This document shows positions 1-6,826 of a stretch of DNA of 10,000 bases, piece by piece. The stretch covers positions 1 to 10,000 of the forward strand of contig JAIWNQ010000192.1 in the NCBI GenBank assembly GCA_020216745.1. Direction: 5' to 3'. The position numbers were made by a program, and so were the translations under genes. How positions within the stretch are numbered: the stretch's first letter is position 1; each line of letters begins with the position of its first letter. Below the pieces are notes generated by a model that did no database searches, had not been told where the DNA came from, and saw only the letters and a program-made list of their open reading frames with translations. The stretch is from Candidatus Hydrogenedens sp. GTDB lineage: Bacteria > Hydrogenedentota > Hydrogenedentia > Hydrogenedentales > Hydrogenedentaceae.

Positions 1-1748
1 ATCACCATATTCCCTTTAATATCCTGAGGACCCGTCACAAAATAACTGGTCTCATATAAATCTAATGGAACCCCATCTTCCGATATGGTAAGACTCAATT
101 TAGAAAGGTCATCATTGGTAACAGTAGGAATTGCTCTTGAAGATGAATCACGAAGTAAAAATACATATCTCATTACATATGGAGGCCGACTCCGATTCAA
201 GGCTCCTTCAATTCTTAAAGGTTGACGTTCCACACGAATTTTTATTGTTTTCGATTCCACAGCACTTAACACAGTGGCTTCATTCGAAAACTGGATAGGG
301 TCTCGGTCTAATGCCTCTATCGTGATATTTCGATATTCTACATCGTTTTGCAAATTGTCTCTGTTAATTGTAACTAAAATACGAACCCCATCTATTAACA
401 CATTCACTAATTCTGGGTGGAAGAAGTCCTCCGCATTTCCATCTTCACCATTCGCACCACCAATTGCAGGTTGTATATCAACAATAATTGGGTTTTCTTT
501 ACCCTCATCCTCATGTGTGATTCGAAAATATAACTTTGAATCCCGCGGACCTATATTCGCAATCCAAAACTCTTTCTGGGTATCTTCCCTGCCAAAATCC
601 AAAACATCCAATGGAATAATCTCTGGTCGTGTTGTAGTCGTCTGAGGTGGCTCTGATATTGCAATTTTCGGTAGACTCATCTGTTCTATTTTAATAGGAA
701 CTGTCAATATACAATCTGATGTGTCAATAAGCAGAGTATATTGCCCTGCTCCTAATATAACTTCCTTGGGGGCGGTTACTACTGCCGAAATATCAACCTT
801 ATCACTTGCATTAATAGCACCCGCCGAAGGACTAACCGCAATGCTATTTATAGGTTGACCACTGGCATCTATAATCTGGGCTGTCCAATCTTTCTTGGCA
901 CTACTGCGATTTGTAAATGTTAGTTTCGAAGGGGGCAAACTAACTACCGTTTCTGATGTTAACGCTTCCGTAGTAACAATCAAAACTAATTCTTTCGGTG
1001 ATACCTCAAAGTCTGATTCGGAGCATATCGGAACAAAACGGAACTCAACAATTTGGTCTCCCTGCGGTGACCTAAACAGCAATCCAAAATCGGCAGAGCG
1101 TGCTTTATCCCAACTGACTGTAACTTGTGAACTACTTCCCGACGCTAAATTACCAGAAACAGGAGACACCGAAATATCCATCGGAACTTTATCTGTAGCC
1201 GTCTTATTTGACAAGTCAGGGATATATTCTACTGTCCAATTAAAACTCTCACTACCTATATTTTTTAATGTGATAGTTGTTTGCGTCATCCCCGGACGGA
1301 TATTAACAATTTGCGGAGTAACTTCAAGAACATTAGATACCACCATAGAAACAGGAACTACGTGTTCCATTTTAGACGAACGAAATTTTAATCCAACATC
1401 TTTATACTCTCCAGAAGCCAAACCACTTCGTGTAACACGAACTTGAACTAATTGAACCGTGGATGTCTTGTCTGAGGTAGGTTCTGCCGATAACCATGGA
1501 ACATCATTCTCATACCATTTGCTAAGATTCGAATCCCACATCACCTCGACCACTGACCATTCCAACTTAAATTTGCCCTTCGGTTTAATCGCTACAGATT
1601 TAACAACTGCCTTTTCTCCAAATGAAAGTACTTGTGGGTTTAACTCAAATTTCTGAGTCGGAGGGCAACCACTTATCAAAATAAAAATACCAGTAAAAAC
1701 AAATAGATTGCATAAAAATAAAATAAATTTACACCTCGTCTTTTTCAT
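1..1748 (-). CDS. Large lipoprotein with repeated BACON-like beta domains, 3' end outside window
   Basis: The minus strand is open from an ATG at 1748-1746 to the left edge: 582 codons, no stop, no frameshift. A ribosome site GGAAGGA (1761-1755) lies 6 bases before the start. Residues 1-27 form a lipoprotein signal (MKK, hydrophobic stretch, then LISGC with the lipidated Cys at 28), so the protein should be anchored to a membrane. Residues about 34-139 look like a BACON domain: EWSV near 64, WLSAEPTS at 85-92, SGLASGEY at 108-115 and a closing VPVSMVV. At least two more related beta-sandwich units follow (about 141-240 and 247-356), then a segment opening LDFG near 383 (about 380-507). Around 550-580 the text SEDGVPLDLYETSYF resembles the lead-in to a von Willebrand factor A domain in similar proteins, but that part lies outside the window. 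A role in adhesion or glycan binding is inference. It is the last visible gene of a minus-strand group, 70 bases after the LRR lipoprotein. Confidence 0.85.
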   Translation of the reverse strand, partial: MKKTRCKFILFLCNLFVFTGIFILISGCPPTQKFELNPQVLSFGEKAVVKSVAIKPKGKFKLEWSVVEVMWDSNLSKWYENDVPWLSAEPTSDKTSTVQLVQVRVTRSGLASGEYKDVGLKFRSSKMEHVVPVSMVVSNVLEVTPQIVNIRPGMTQTTITLKNIGSESFNWTVEYIPDLSNKTATDKVPMDISVSPVSGNLASGSSSQVTVSWDKARSADFGLLFRSPQGDQIVEFRFVPICSESDFEVSPKELVLIVTTEALTSETVVSLPPSKLTFTNRSSAKKDWTAQIIDASGQPINSIAVSPSAGAINASDKVDISAVVTAPKEVILGAGQYTLLIDTSDCILTVPIKIEQMSLPKIAISEPPQTTTTRPEIIPLDVLDFGREDTQKEFWIANIGPRDSKLYFRITHEDEGKENPIIVDIQPAIGGANGEDGNAEDFFHPELVNVLIDGVRILVTINRDNLQNDVEYRNITIEALDRDPIQFSNEATVLSAVESKTIKIRVERQPLRIEGALNRSRPPYVMRYVFLLRDSSSRAIPTVTNDDLSKLSLTISEDGVPLDLYETSYFVTGPQDIKGNMV

Positions 1749-1818
1749 TGAGGTTCCTTCCAATGTTTGACCTTCTAATTATTATGTACATAAATTAAAA
1801 CTCAAAAAAATGTTACTA

Positions 1819-2415
1819 TTATTTTGTTGGCTCAGCAAAAATAACATTAACTCCTGCATTAATCAATTTCTGATATACAGGCAGAAAATCCTCATAATAA
1901 GTCCCATCCTCTTTAACAGTCCATTCCGGACTCAAGGTCACAGTATCACCAGGACCCAACCCACCTGCATCTACGTTTGCTAATAATGGAGACCAATCGC
2001 GAATATCATTATCTGAACCGGAAAGGTCGAGATATTCAAGGTAGACCAACCCCGCTATTGGTGTTATATCTGTTATCTTATTATTTCCTAAATCAAGCCA
2101 AACAAGGTTTTTCAATTCCCTCAGTGGGGATATTGATGTAATAGCATTGTCCCTCAGGTCCAACTTAACCAACGATGTGCAATACTCCAATCCTTGAAGG
2201 TTCTTTATACCCATACCACGAGCATTTAATTCCGTGATAGAATCCAGTTCTCCCGTGCAAACCACAAAAAAGGGTTTGCCCAGCTCGCTACGGATAACTA
2301 CCTCCAATGCAGAATCAGGAAAAAAAATCGATGTCCCTTTAAGAACACAACAACCCGACAAAAAACTAAATAACACACAAATAAGTATCAAATAGAGAAT
2401 GTTCTTTTCACTCAT
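1819..2415 (-). CDS. Small leucine-rich-repeat lipoprotein (internalin-type LRR)
   Basis: A 198-residue protein. Residues 1-21 are a lipoprotein signal ending LSGC, with Cys22 as the likely lipidated residue (Cys23 follows). The segment FFPDSALEVVIRSELGKP (31-48) is the usual N-terminal cap of bacterial internalin-like LRR proteins. Repeats of the type L..L.L..N.I..I.PL run from about 60 to 143 (for example LVKLDLRDNAI and LVWLDLGNNKITDITPI). The tail WSPLLAN...GLGPGDTV...L...GVNVIF (141-193) matches the C-terminal cap seen in this group. With only about four repeats it is short for the family, yet both caps are present, so it looks complete. The start is supported by GAGGTA at 2428-2423, seven bases upstream. 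LRR domains bind proteins; the partner is unknown. It sits between a 63-codon ORF and a BACON lipoprotein on the same strand, which suggests a cell-envelope set. Confidence 0.88.
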   Translation of the reverse strand: MSEKNILYLILICVLFSFLSGCCVLKGTSIFFPDSALEVVIRSELGKPFFVVCTGELDSITELNARGMGIKNLQGLEYCTSLVKLDLRDNAITSISPLRELKNLVWLDLGNNKITDITPIAGLVYLEYLDLSGSDNDIRDWSPLLANVDAGGLGPGDTVTLSPEWTVKEDGTYYEDFLPVYQKLINAGVNVIFAEPTK

Positions 2416-2432
2416 CTCATGTTACCTCATAT

Positions 2433-2452
2433 AAATTTTAATATTAAAATTT
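2433..2452. repeat. Perfect 20-bp AT-only palindrome upstream of LRR gene
   Basis: The half-site AAATTTTAAT is followed directly by its reverse complement. It lies just upstream of the ribosome site of the LRR lipoprotein gene, inside the 57-base gap after the small ORF. It could be an operator or a weak RNA hairpin near the start codon. Because it is all A/T in an A/T-rich region, chance is a real alternative. Confidence 0.5.
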
Positions 2453-2472
2453 TAAGTTGTTTTTATTTAGAG

Positions 2473-2664
2473 CTACGAAGAACTACTATTATTATTTCCT
2501 GTCCCAGTTTCAATATGGCATTTACCTTCAAGAAACGAAAAGAATGGGCTTTGACCTCCCATAGCGGTTAGAAGTTTGTTAATCAAAAAAGATACAAAAC
2601 ATACATTATCCATCCAACCAGCATACACAGGACGTTTACTTGAAATCATTCGAACATGTTTCAC
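2473..2664 (-). CDS. Small uncharacterised protein, 63 residues
   Basis: A GTG-initiated ORF that I do not recognise. Its main support is a near-ideal ribosome site AGAAGGAG (2680-2673) exactly 8 bases before the GTG at 2664-2662, with a promoter candidate about 70 bases further up. The product has a basic N-terminus (MKHVRMISSKR), a central moderately hydrophobic stretch (VCFVSFLINKLL, about 21-32), cysteines at 22 and 49, and a low-complexity tail ending TGTGNNNSSSS. There is no clear signal peptide or lipobox. It is the first gene of the minus-strand group, 57 bases before the LRR lipoprotein, so it may be co-transcribed with it. Possibilities include a small structural or regulatory protein, a precursor peptide, or a translated leader; none can be chosen from sequence alone. 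Confidence 0.5.
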   Translation of the reverse strand: MKHVRMISSKRPVYAGWMDNVCFVSFLINKLLTAMGGQSPFFSFLEGKCHIETGTGNNNSSSS

Positions 2665-2734
2665 TGTTGAATCTCCTTCTGATATATATCGTTTTGTTTT
2701 AACGTTTGGTCTTTATGTTGTTACTTTACCTTAC

Positions 2735-2763
2735 AGTTTATCACAAATCACACCAATTGTCAA
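2735..2763 (-). promoter_or_regulatory. Candidate sigma70-type promoter for the minus-strand group
   Basis: Read on the minus strand: a perfect -35 box TTGACA (2763-2758), a 17-base spacer and a -10-like TAAACT (2740-2735, 4 of 6 matches). Transcription would start near 2728, giving a leader of roughly 65 bases before the GTG of the small ORF. Prediction by eye only. Confidence 0.45.
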
Positions 2764-2768
2764 GAATT
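2753..2768. repeat. Copy 1 of a near-identical 15/16-bp direct repeat
   Basis: CCAATTGTCAAGAATT, matching the second copy at 2827-2841 except for one extra T. It contains the minus-strand -35 box TTGACA. Confidence 0.6.
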
Positions 2769-2826
2769 ATATATGCTTTTTTTACCAAAATTAAATCGTT
2801 TTATAATTTTACACTAATTATACTAT

Positions 2827-2841
2827 CCAATGTCAAGAATT
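2827..2841. repeat. Copy 2 of a near-identical 15/16-bp direct repeat
   Basis: CCAATGTCAAGAATT, about 73 bases from copy 1. It too contains TTGACA on the minus strand (2836-2831); a TAAAAT lies 19 bases downstream (2811-2806), so it may be a second, upstream promoter or a duplicated protein-binding site. Confidence 0.55.
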
Positions 2842-3097
2842 TTCCAATAAAATAAATTATTTTTATTCAGAAAAAAATCATCCCTATTTTCACACTCATC
2901 TTAAACTCTTGAACATAACTTGTTTTCCTCCACACACCATATAAAATTAAATTGTTTTTAGAGGCAACTGATAAATTAAACATAAACAATATTTATTCTC
3001 TGGTCTCTTCTTTTCCTTAATCTTTTCCTTTTTTACATATAGAATGTCATGCATAAATCATAAAAATAATTCAGGAATAAAATTCATTCATTCAGAG

Positions 3098-3127
3098 TTG
3101 AAATACATATTAGAAAACATATATACT
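3098..3127 (+). promoter_or_regulatory. Candidate promoter of the CsoR-family/sulfur operon
   Basis: A -35-like TTGAAA (3098-3103, 5 of 6), an 18-base spacer and a -10 TATACT (3122-3127, 5 of 6). Transcription would start near 3134, inside the adjoining inverted repeat and about 30 bases before the repressor start codon. Confidence 0.6.
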
Positions 3128-3146
3128 TATACATAGTATATGTATA
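3128..3146. promoter_or_regulatory. Perfect inverted repeat overlapping transcription start: candidate operator
   Basis: TATACATA, three bases (GTA), then TATGTATA: a perfect 8+8 inverted repeat beginning on the base after the -10 box and ending 5 bases before the ribosome site GGAG (3152-3155). A protein bound here would block the predicted promoter, fitting autorepression by the CsoR-family protein encoded next. It contains an outer ATAC...GTAT pair but lacks the G/C-tracts I would expect in many CsoR-family operators, so assignment to this repressor is inference. Confidence 0.6.
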
Positions 3147-3162
3147 CAATTGGAGAAATATC

Positions 3163-3441
3163 ATGGAATCAAAAAAACAAAAAACAAAATTGATTGAACG
3201 AATGAATCGGATTGAAGGACAAATCCGTGGCCTCAAACAAATGATTGAGAAAGAACGTCCCTGCTTTGAAATATTAAAACAAGTTTCTGCAGCACGTGGA
3301 GCACTTCGTTCATTAGGTCAAGTTATTTTACAGGAACATTTAGAGGAATGTATATCCTCTTTCAGTGCTGACGATAAAAAAACAAAGGAATTTAAAGATA
3401 ATTTAGTTCAATTATTTTCAAAAATTTGTTCTCACGAATAA
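3163..3441 (+). CDS. CsoR/RcnR/FrmR/CstR-family (DUF156) transcriptional repressor
   Basis: A 92-residue all-helical repressor of normal family length. The opening RMNRIEGQIRGLKQMIE (13-29) is the family signature. The sensing residues are visible: Cys34 (RPCFEIL), His59 and Cys63 (EHLEEC). Their spacing, 25 then 4 residues, equals the Cys-His-Cys copper(I) site of CsoR, and Cys34/Cys63 also occupy the two positions used by persulfide-sensing CstR. The residue before the first Cys is Pro rather than the Tyr of mycobacterial CsoR, and an extra Cys89 lies near the C-terminus. Family members release DNA on binding metal or when cysteines are modified. The gene lies 36 bases before a multi-domain sulfur-transfer enzyme and has no copper gene nearby, which favours reactive-sulfur sensing; copper is the alternative. 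GGAG at 3152-3155, 7 bases upstream, supports the start. Likely autoregulated through the inverted repeat at 3128-3146. Confidence 0.93.
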   Translation: MESKKQKTKLIERMNRIEGQIRGLKQMIEKERPCFEILKQVSAARGALRSLGQVILQEHLEECISSFSADDKKTKEFKDNLVQLFSKICSHE

Positions 3442-3477
3442 AGTTCAAAAATCAATAATCATATAAGGAGATTAGAA

Positions 3478-5919
3478 ATGAAAAGACGAATAATCATTGT
3501 TGGTGGTGTGGCTGGTGGTATGAGTTGTGCCACACGCTTAAAACGGTTAGACGATAATTTAGAGGTTATCGTTTTTGAGAAGGGCTCCGATGTCTCTTAT
3601 GCAAACTGCGGTATGCCTTATCACATTGGTGGAATTATTCCAGACCGCTCATCTCTATTAGTTCAAACAGTAAAAGGCTTACAGGGACGATATGGATTGG
3701 ATATTCGAACTCAACATGAAGTGATTTCTATAAATAAAGAAAAGAAAGAAATTTTAGTAAAAAACCTGACAAACAACACAGTTCTCACATTTCCATATGA
3801 CGTTCTTGTTCTCGCCACAGGCTCTACCCCTGTAATACCTCCTATCCCTGGGGCGGATGGACCAAACGTACATGTCCTTAACCATCTTAGCGATATGGAC
3901 AAAATTATCCAATCATTAGAAACAGCCAAACATGTATGTGTTATTGGTGCTGGTTTTATTGGGTTAGAGTTGGCTGAGAACTTAAGACATCGTGGGCTCG
4001 ATGTTTCCCTTGTAGAGATGCAAGACCATGTCATGCCACGAATGGACTCCGAAATGACCACACCAATTTTACAGGAATTAGTGCTAAACAAGGTAAATGT
4101 TTATTTACAGGAAACTGCCCAGCAAATCGAAAATGGCAAAGTCATCCTGAAAAGTGGCAAAACAATTGAAAGCGATTTAGCCTGTTTATGTGTGGGTGTT
4201 AGACCTAACAGTCAATTAGCGAAAGATGCAGGCATTGATTTATCACCCTCCGGACATATCAGTGTCAATGAGTTCATGCAAACCAGTGACCCAAACATTT
4301 ATGCGGTCGGTGATGTGGTAGAAGTAAAAGACATAGTAACAGGTGGTAGAACCTCCGTTCCCTTAGCAGGACCTGCAAATCGTCAAGGTCGCATTACTGC
4401 TGACCATATATGTGGAAGAAATTCAACATTCGGTGGCATCCAAGGCACTGGAATTGTTAAGGTCTTCAATATTGCCTCAGCACAAACAGGAATTACAGAG
4501 GCACAAGCAAAAAAACTGAATATAGACTACAAGAAAGCCTATGTTCATCCTATGCAACATCCACGCTACTATCCAGGTGCTCAGCCTGTGAGTGTAAAAA
4601 TTTTATTTAGAACAGATGGAAGCATATTAGGGGCACAGGTGGTAGGTTCTGAAGGTGTTGAAAGCATGATCAATACTTTAGCAATGGCAATTCGTCATAA
4701 TCGTACCGTCTTCGATTTAGAAGATGAAGAATTAGCATATTCCCCACAATGGGGTGGTGCAAAACATGGAATCAATATGGTTGGATATGTCGCATCAAAT
4801 ATCCTTCGTGGTGATGTAGACATCGTCAACCCAGATGATATGCCACAAAATGCTTATATATTAGATGTGCGAGAACCTGACGAGGCGGAAGCAGGAGCTA
4901 TCCCAAACGCTACACTTATACCAGTTGACCAACTCAGAATGAGAGTAAATGAAATTCCACGAGATAAACCAATCATTACTTATTGTGCAGTCGGTCTAAG
5001 AGGATATATTGCCTATCGGTTCCTAAAACAACAAGGATTTAATGTTTATAATTTAAACGGAGGCTTTCGTACCTGGGCTTGGTTTCATAAAAAGCCACCC
5101 CTTCAACAAACATTTCCATCTTCAACAAGTTCAGTAAAAATAAAGAGTGGCCCCGCCGATGATTCTATCGTCACACCAAACCGTCACCAATTGGACGTAT
5201 CAGGAATGCAATGCCCTGGACCTATATTAAAAGTGAAACAAGTTATTGAAAAACTTCAACCAGGAGACATTCTTGAAGTTTACGCTACAGATGTCGGATT
5301 TACTTGTGACGTCCCTGCATGGTGTGCAAAAACAGGACACCGTGTTTTACAAGTTCGGCCTGAGAAAAAAGGCTACATCGTCGAAATTGTAAAAGGGACA
5401 ACCCCGTCCGAAATAGAAAATACCGATACCGCTTGTTCTGTTCCAACACAAAAAGCCGTTACTATCATCTGCTTCTCAAATGATTTGGACCGCGTAATGG
5501 CAGCCTTTGTTATTGCAAATGGCTCCATCGCAATGGGATATAAAACTACAATCTTCTTTACCTTTTGGGGGCTTAATGTGCTAAGAAAAAATCAACCAAT
5601 TCCTGTAAAGAAAACAATCCTCGAAAAGATGTTCGGATTTATGATGCCACGTGGTATCGATAAACTTAAACTATCCAAAATGAACATGGGTGGACTTGGA
5701 ACACAAATGATGAAACATGTTATGAAATCTAAAAATGTCATGCCATTATCAGAACTAATGAGTTCAGCAATTAGTTCTGGTGTAAAATTAGTGGCTTGTT
5801 CCATGACTATGGATATAATGGGTATTAAAAAGGAAGAACTTATTGATAACGTTGAAATTGGTGGCGTCGGTTATTATCTCGGTGAAGCTGGGAATGCCTC
5901 TGTTAACCTATTTGTTTAA
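3478..5919 (+). CDS. CoA-disulfide reductase-like flavoprotein fused to rhodanese, TusA and DsrE-like domains
   Basis: An 813-residue cytoplasmic fusion. Residues 1-~320 form a pyridine nucleotide-disulfide oxidoreductase: FAD motif VGGVAGG (8-14), single active-site Cys44 in SYANCGMPY as in CoA-disulfide/persulfide reductases, NAD(P) motif IGAGFIGLELAE (about 155-166), and the FAD-binding AVGDVVE (about 275-281). The dimerisation domain is about 324-441, with Tyr364/365 and Tyr421 near the positions of the catalytic tyrosines of CoA-disulfide reductase. A rhodanese domain follows (about 452-537, LDVREPDE and the loop CAVGLRG with Cys503), then a TusA domain (about 573-645, CPGP with Cys579, further Cys610 and Cys616) and a DsrE-like domain (about 658-813, Cys665 and Cys774). 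The expected job is reducing CoA disulfides, persulfides or polysulfide and passing sulfane sulfur along the chain; the substrate is inferred. This domain order is known in anaerobes. AAGGAG 7 bases upstream supports the start. It is co-transcribed with the repressor. Confidence 0.93.
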   Translation: MKRRIIIVGGVAGGMSCATRLKRLDDNLEVIVFEKGSDVSYANCGMPYHIGGIIPDRSSLLVQTVKGLQGRYGLDIRTQHEVISINKEKKEILVKNLTNNTVLTFPYDVLVLATGSTPVIPPIPGADGPNVHVLNHLSDMDKIIQSLETAKHVCVIGAGFIGLELAENLRHRGLDVSLVEMQDHVMPRMDSEMTTPILQELVLNKVNVYLQETAQQIENGKVILKSGKTIESDLACLCVGVRPNSQLAKDAGIDLSPSGHISVNEFMQTSDPNIYAVGDVVEVKDIVTGGRTSVPLAGPANRQGRITADHICGRNSTFGGIQGTGIVKVFNIASAQTGITEAQAKKLNIDYKKAYVHPMQHPRYYPGAQPVSVKILFRTDGSILGAQVVGSEGVESMINTLAMAIRHNRTVFDLEDEELAYSPQWGGAKHGINMVGYVASNILRGDVDIVNPDDMPQNAYILDVREPDEAEAGAIPNATLIPVDQLRMRVNEIPRDKPIITYCAVGLRGYIAYRFLKQQGFNVYNLNGGFRTWAWFHKKPPLQQTFPSSTSSVKIKSGPADDSIVTPNRHQLDVSGMQCPGPILKVKQVIEKLQPGDILEVYATDVGFTCDVPAWCAKTGHRVLQVRPEKKGYIVEIVKGTTPSEIENTDTACSVPTQKAVTIICFSNDLDRVMAAFVIANGSIAMGYKTTIFFTFWGLNVLRKNQPIPVKKTILEKMFGFMMPRGIDKLKLSKMNMGGLGTQMMKHVMKSKNVMPLSELMSSAISSGVKLVACSMTMDIMGIKKEELIDNVEIGGVGYYLGEAGNASVNLFV

Positions 5920-5946
5920 TCATTAATAAACATAAAGCCCATCATT

Positions 5947-6714
5947 ATGGATGCATTAGAATTAAAAAGATTATTACATCAAAAATTAGGAAACAAAAAA
6001 CAAAAGAGATACGCTATCGTGGCTTGCCATGTTCTTTGGCGAGAAATAGCCTACTACTCGTCACTATCACCCCACATTTACGATTATTTCTTTTTAGAAC
6101 AGGGATTGCACGACGCTCCTCAACAACTTCAATCTGTATTGCAAAATAAAATTGATGAATTGGACAAAGCCAATTACGATGCCATACTCATTGGTTATGG
6201 ACTTTGTAGCAATGGAACATTAAACATCACATCAAAACAGAAACCCCTTGTTTTTATAAAAGCCCATGACTGTATTACCTTCTTTATAGGAAGTCGTAAA
6301 CGCTATCGAGAACTTTTCGACCAATACCCAGGGACATACTGGTTTACACCCGGCTGGATTGAAGATAGTGTCATGCCCGGTCCAGAACGTGAAAAAGCAA
6401 TTCGAGAACTATTAACCGAAATCTATGGCAACGAAAATATTGACTATCTTGTTGAATCTTTAGAAACATGGAAAAAACAATATCAACGTGCAGTTTACAT
6501 TGACTTGGGACTCGGAAATCGGGAATATGCAAAAGAGATTACCAAAAAATCCGCTGATTATTTAGGGTGGGAATATCATGAAGTTAAAGGGAATCCAATA
6601 TTACTTATACAATGGCTTTTTGGGGACTGGGAAAACGCAGACGAGTTTATTATCCTTCCTCCTGGCAAAAAATTAAAACCTACCTACGATGATGAAATTG
6701 TCACTATTGAGTAA
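5947..6714 (+). CDS. DUF1638 family protein
   Basis: A 255-residue soluble protein recognised as DUF1638 from ILIGYGLCSNG (80-90), KAHDCITFFIGSRKRY (105-120) and YPGTYWFTPGWIE (127-139). Three cysteines stand in or near the most conserved blocks: Cys27 (VACHVLWRE), Cys87 and Cys109, with His28 and His107 close by, so a metal or thiol site is plausible but unproven. The biochemical role of the family is not established to my knowledge; members are often found in anaerobes and methanogens, and I recall some lying near corrinoid methyltransferase genes, none of which is visible here. It starts 27 bases after the sulfur-transfer fusion and has no convincing ribosome site, so translation may depend on coupling to the upstream gene. 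That placement suggests a role in the same reactive-sulfur pathway. No terminator was seen after it. Confidence 0.88.
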   Translation: MDALELKRLLHQKLGNKKQKRYAIVACHVLWREIAYYSSLSPHIYDYFFLEQGLHDAPQQLQSVLQNKIDELDKANYDAILIGYGLCSNGTLNITSKQKPLVFIKAHDCITFFIGSRKRYRELFDQYPGTYWFTPGWIEDSVMPGPEREKAIRELLTEIYGNENIDYLVESLETWKKQYQRAVYIDLGLGNREYAKEITKKSADYLGWEYHEVKGNPILLIQWLFGDWENADEFIILPPGKKLKPTYDDEIVTIE

Positions 6715-6826
6715 AATATCCATAAACATCCCTAAATACTCGTAAGTTGAACACATCCTGTTTCTCATTAAAAATTAATAATCGCTATAATTTTTGTAAT
6801 AAGCCTTAATATAAAGTTTCTTACCT

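Larger units (their letters stand above)
2665..3162. other. AT-rich divergent intergenic region with no gene
   Basis: About 500 bases between the divergently read 63-codon ORF and the CsoR-family gene. No credible coding frame was seen on either strand; the plus-strand frame reaching 2794 has no ribosome site and overlaps the small gene. The ends hold promoter signals, listed separately. The middle (about 2850-3090) is low-complexity A/T sequence including AATAAAAT...ATTTTTATT around 2846-2867, a weak inverted repeat lacking G/C. I see no tRNA, riboswitch or CRISPR structure. Confidence 0.7.

Noticed and set aside
274..1656. Three plus-strand ORFs of 65 to 183 codons (274-645, 895-1446, 1459-1656)
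   Set aside because: All lie opposite the uninterrupted 582-codon lipoprotein frame, which has a signal peptide, lipobox and recognisable domains; the plus-strand products show no family features or ribosome sites.
2576..2794. Plus-strand ORF of 72 codons
   Set aside because: It overlaps the start and promoter region of the minus-strand small gene, has no ribosome site and ends in low-complexity A/T sequence.
2846..2867. A/T inverted repeat as a terminator
   Set aside because: It has no G/C pairs, is imperfect and does not follow a gene end.
3711..4091. Minus-strand ORF of 126 codons
   Set aside because: Antisense shadow inside the flavoprotein domain; the plus-strand frame carries the FAD/NAD motifs.
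5592..5804. Minus-strand ORF of 70 codons
   Set aside because: Shadow of the DsrE-like domain of the fusion.
6786..6791. TATAAT as -10 box of a promoter for the DUF72 gene
   Set aside because: The sequence 17 bases upstream (TCTCAT) is not a -35 box and the nearest TTGAAC (6747-6752) is 33 bases away; there is no extended -10 TG either.
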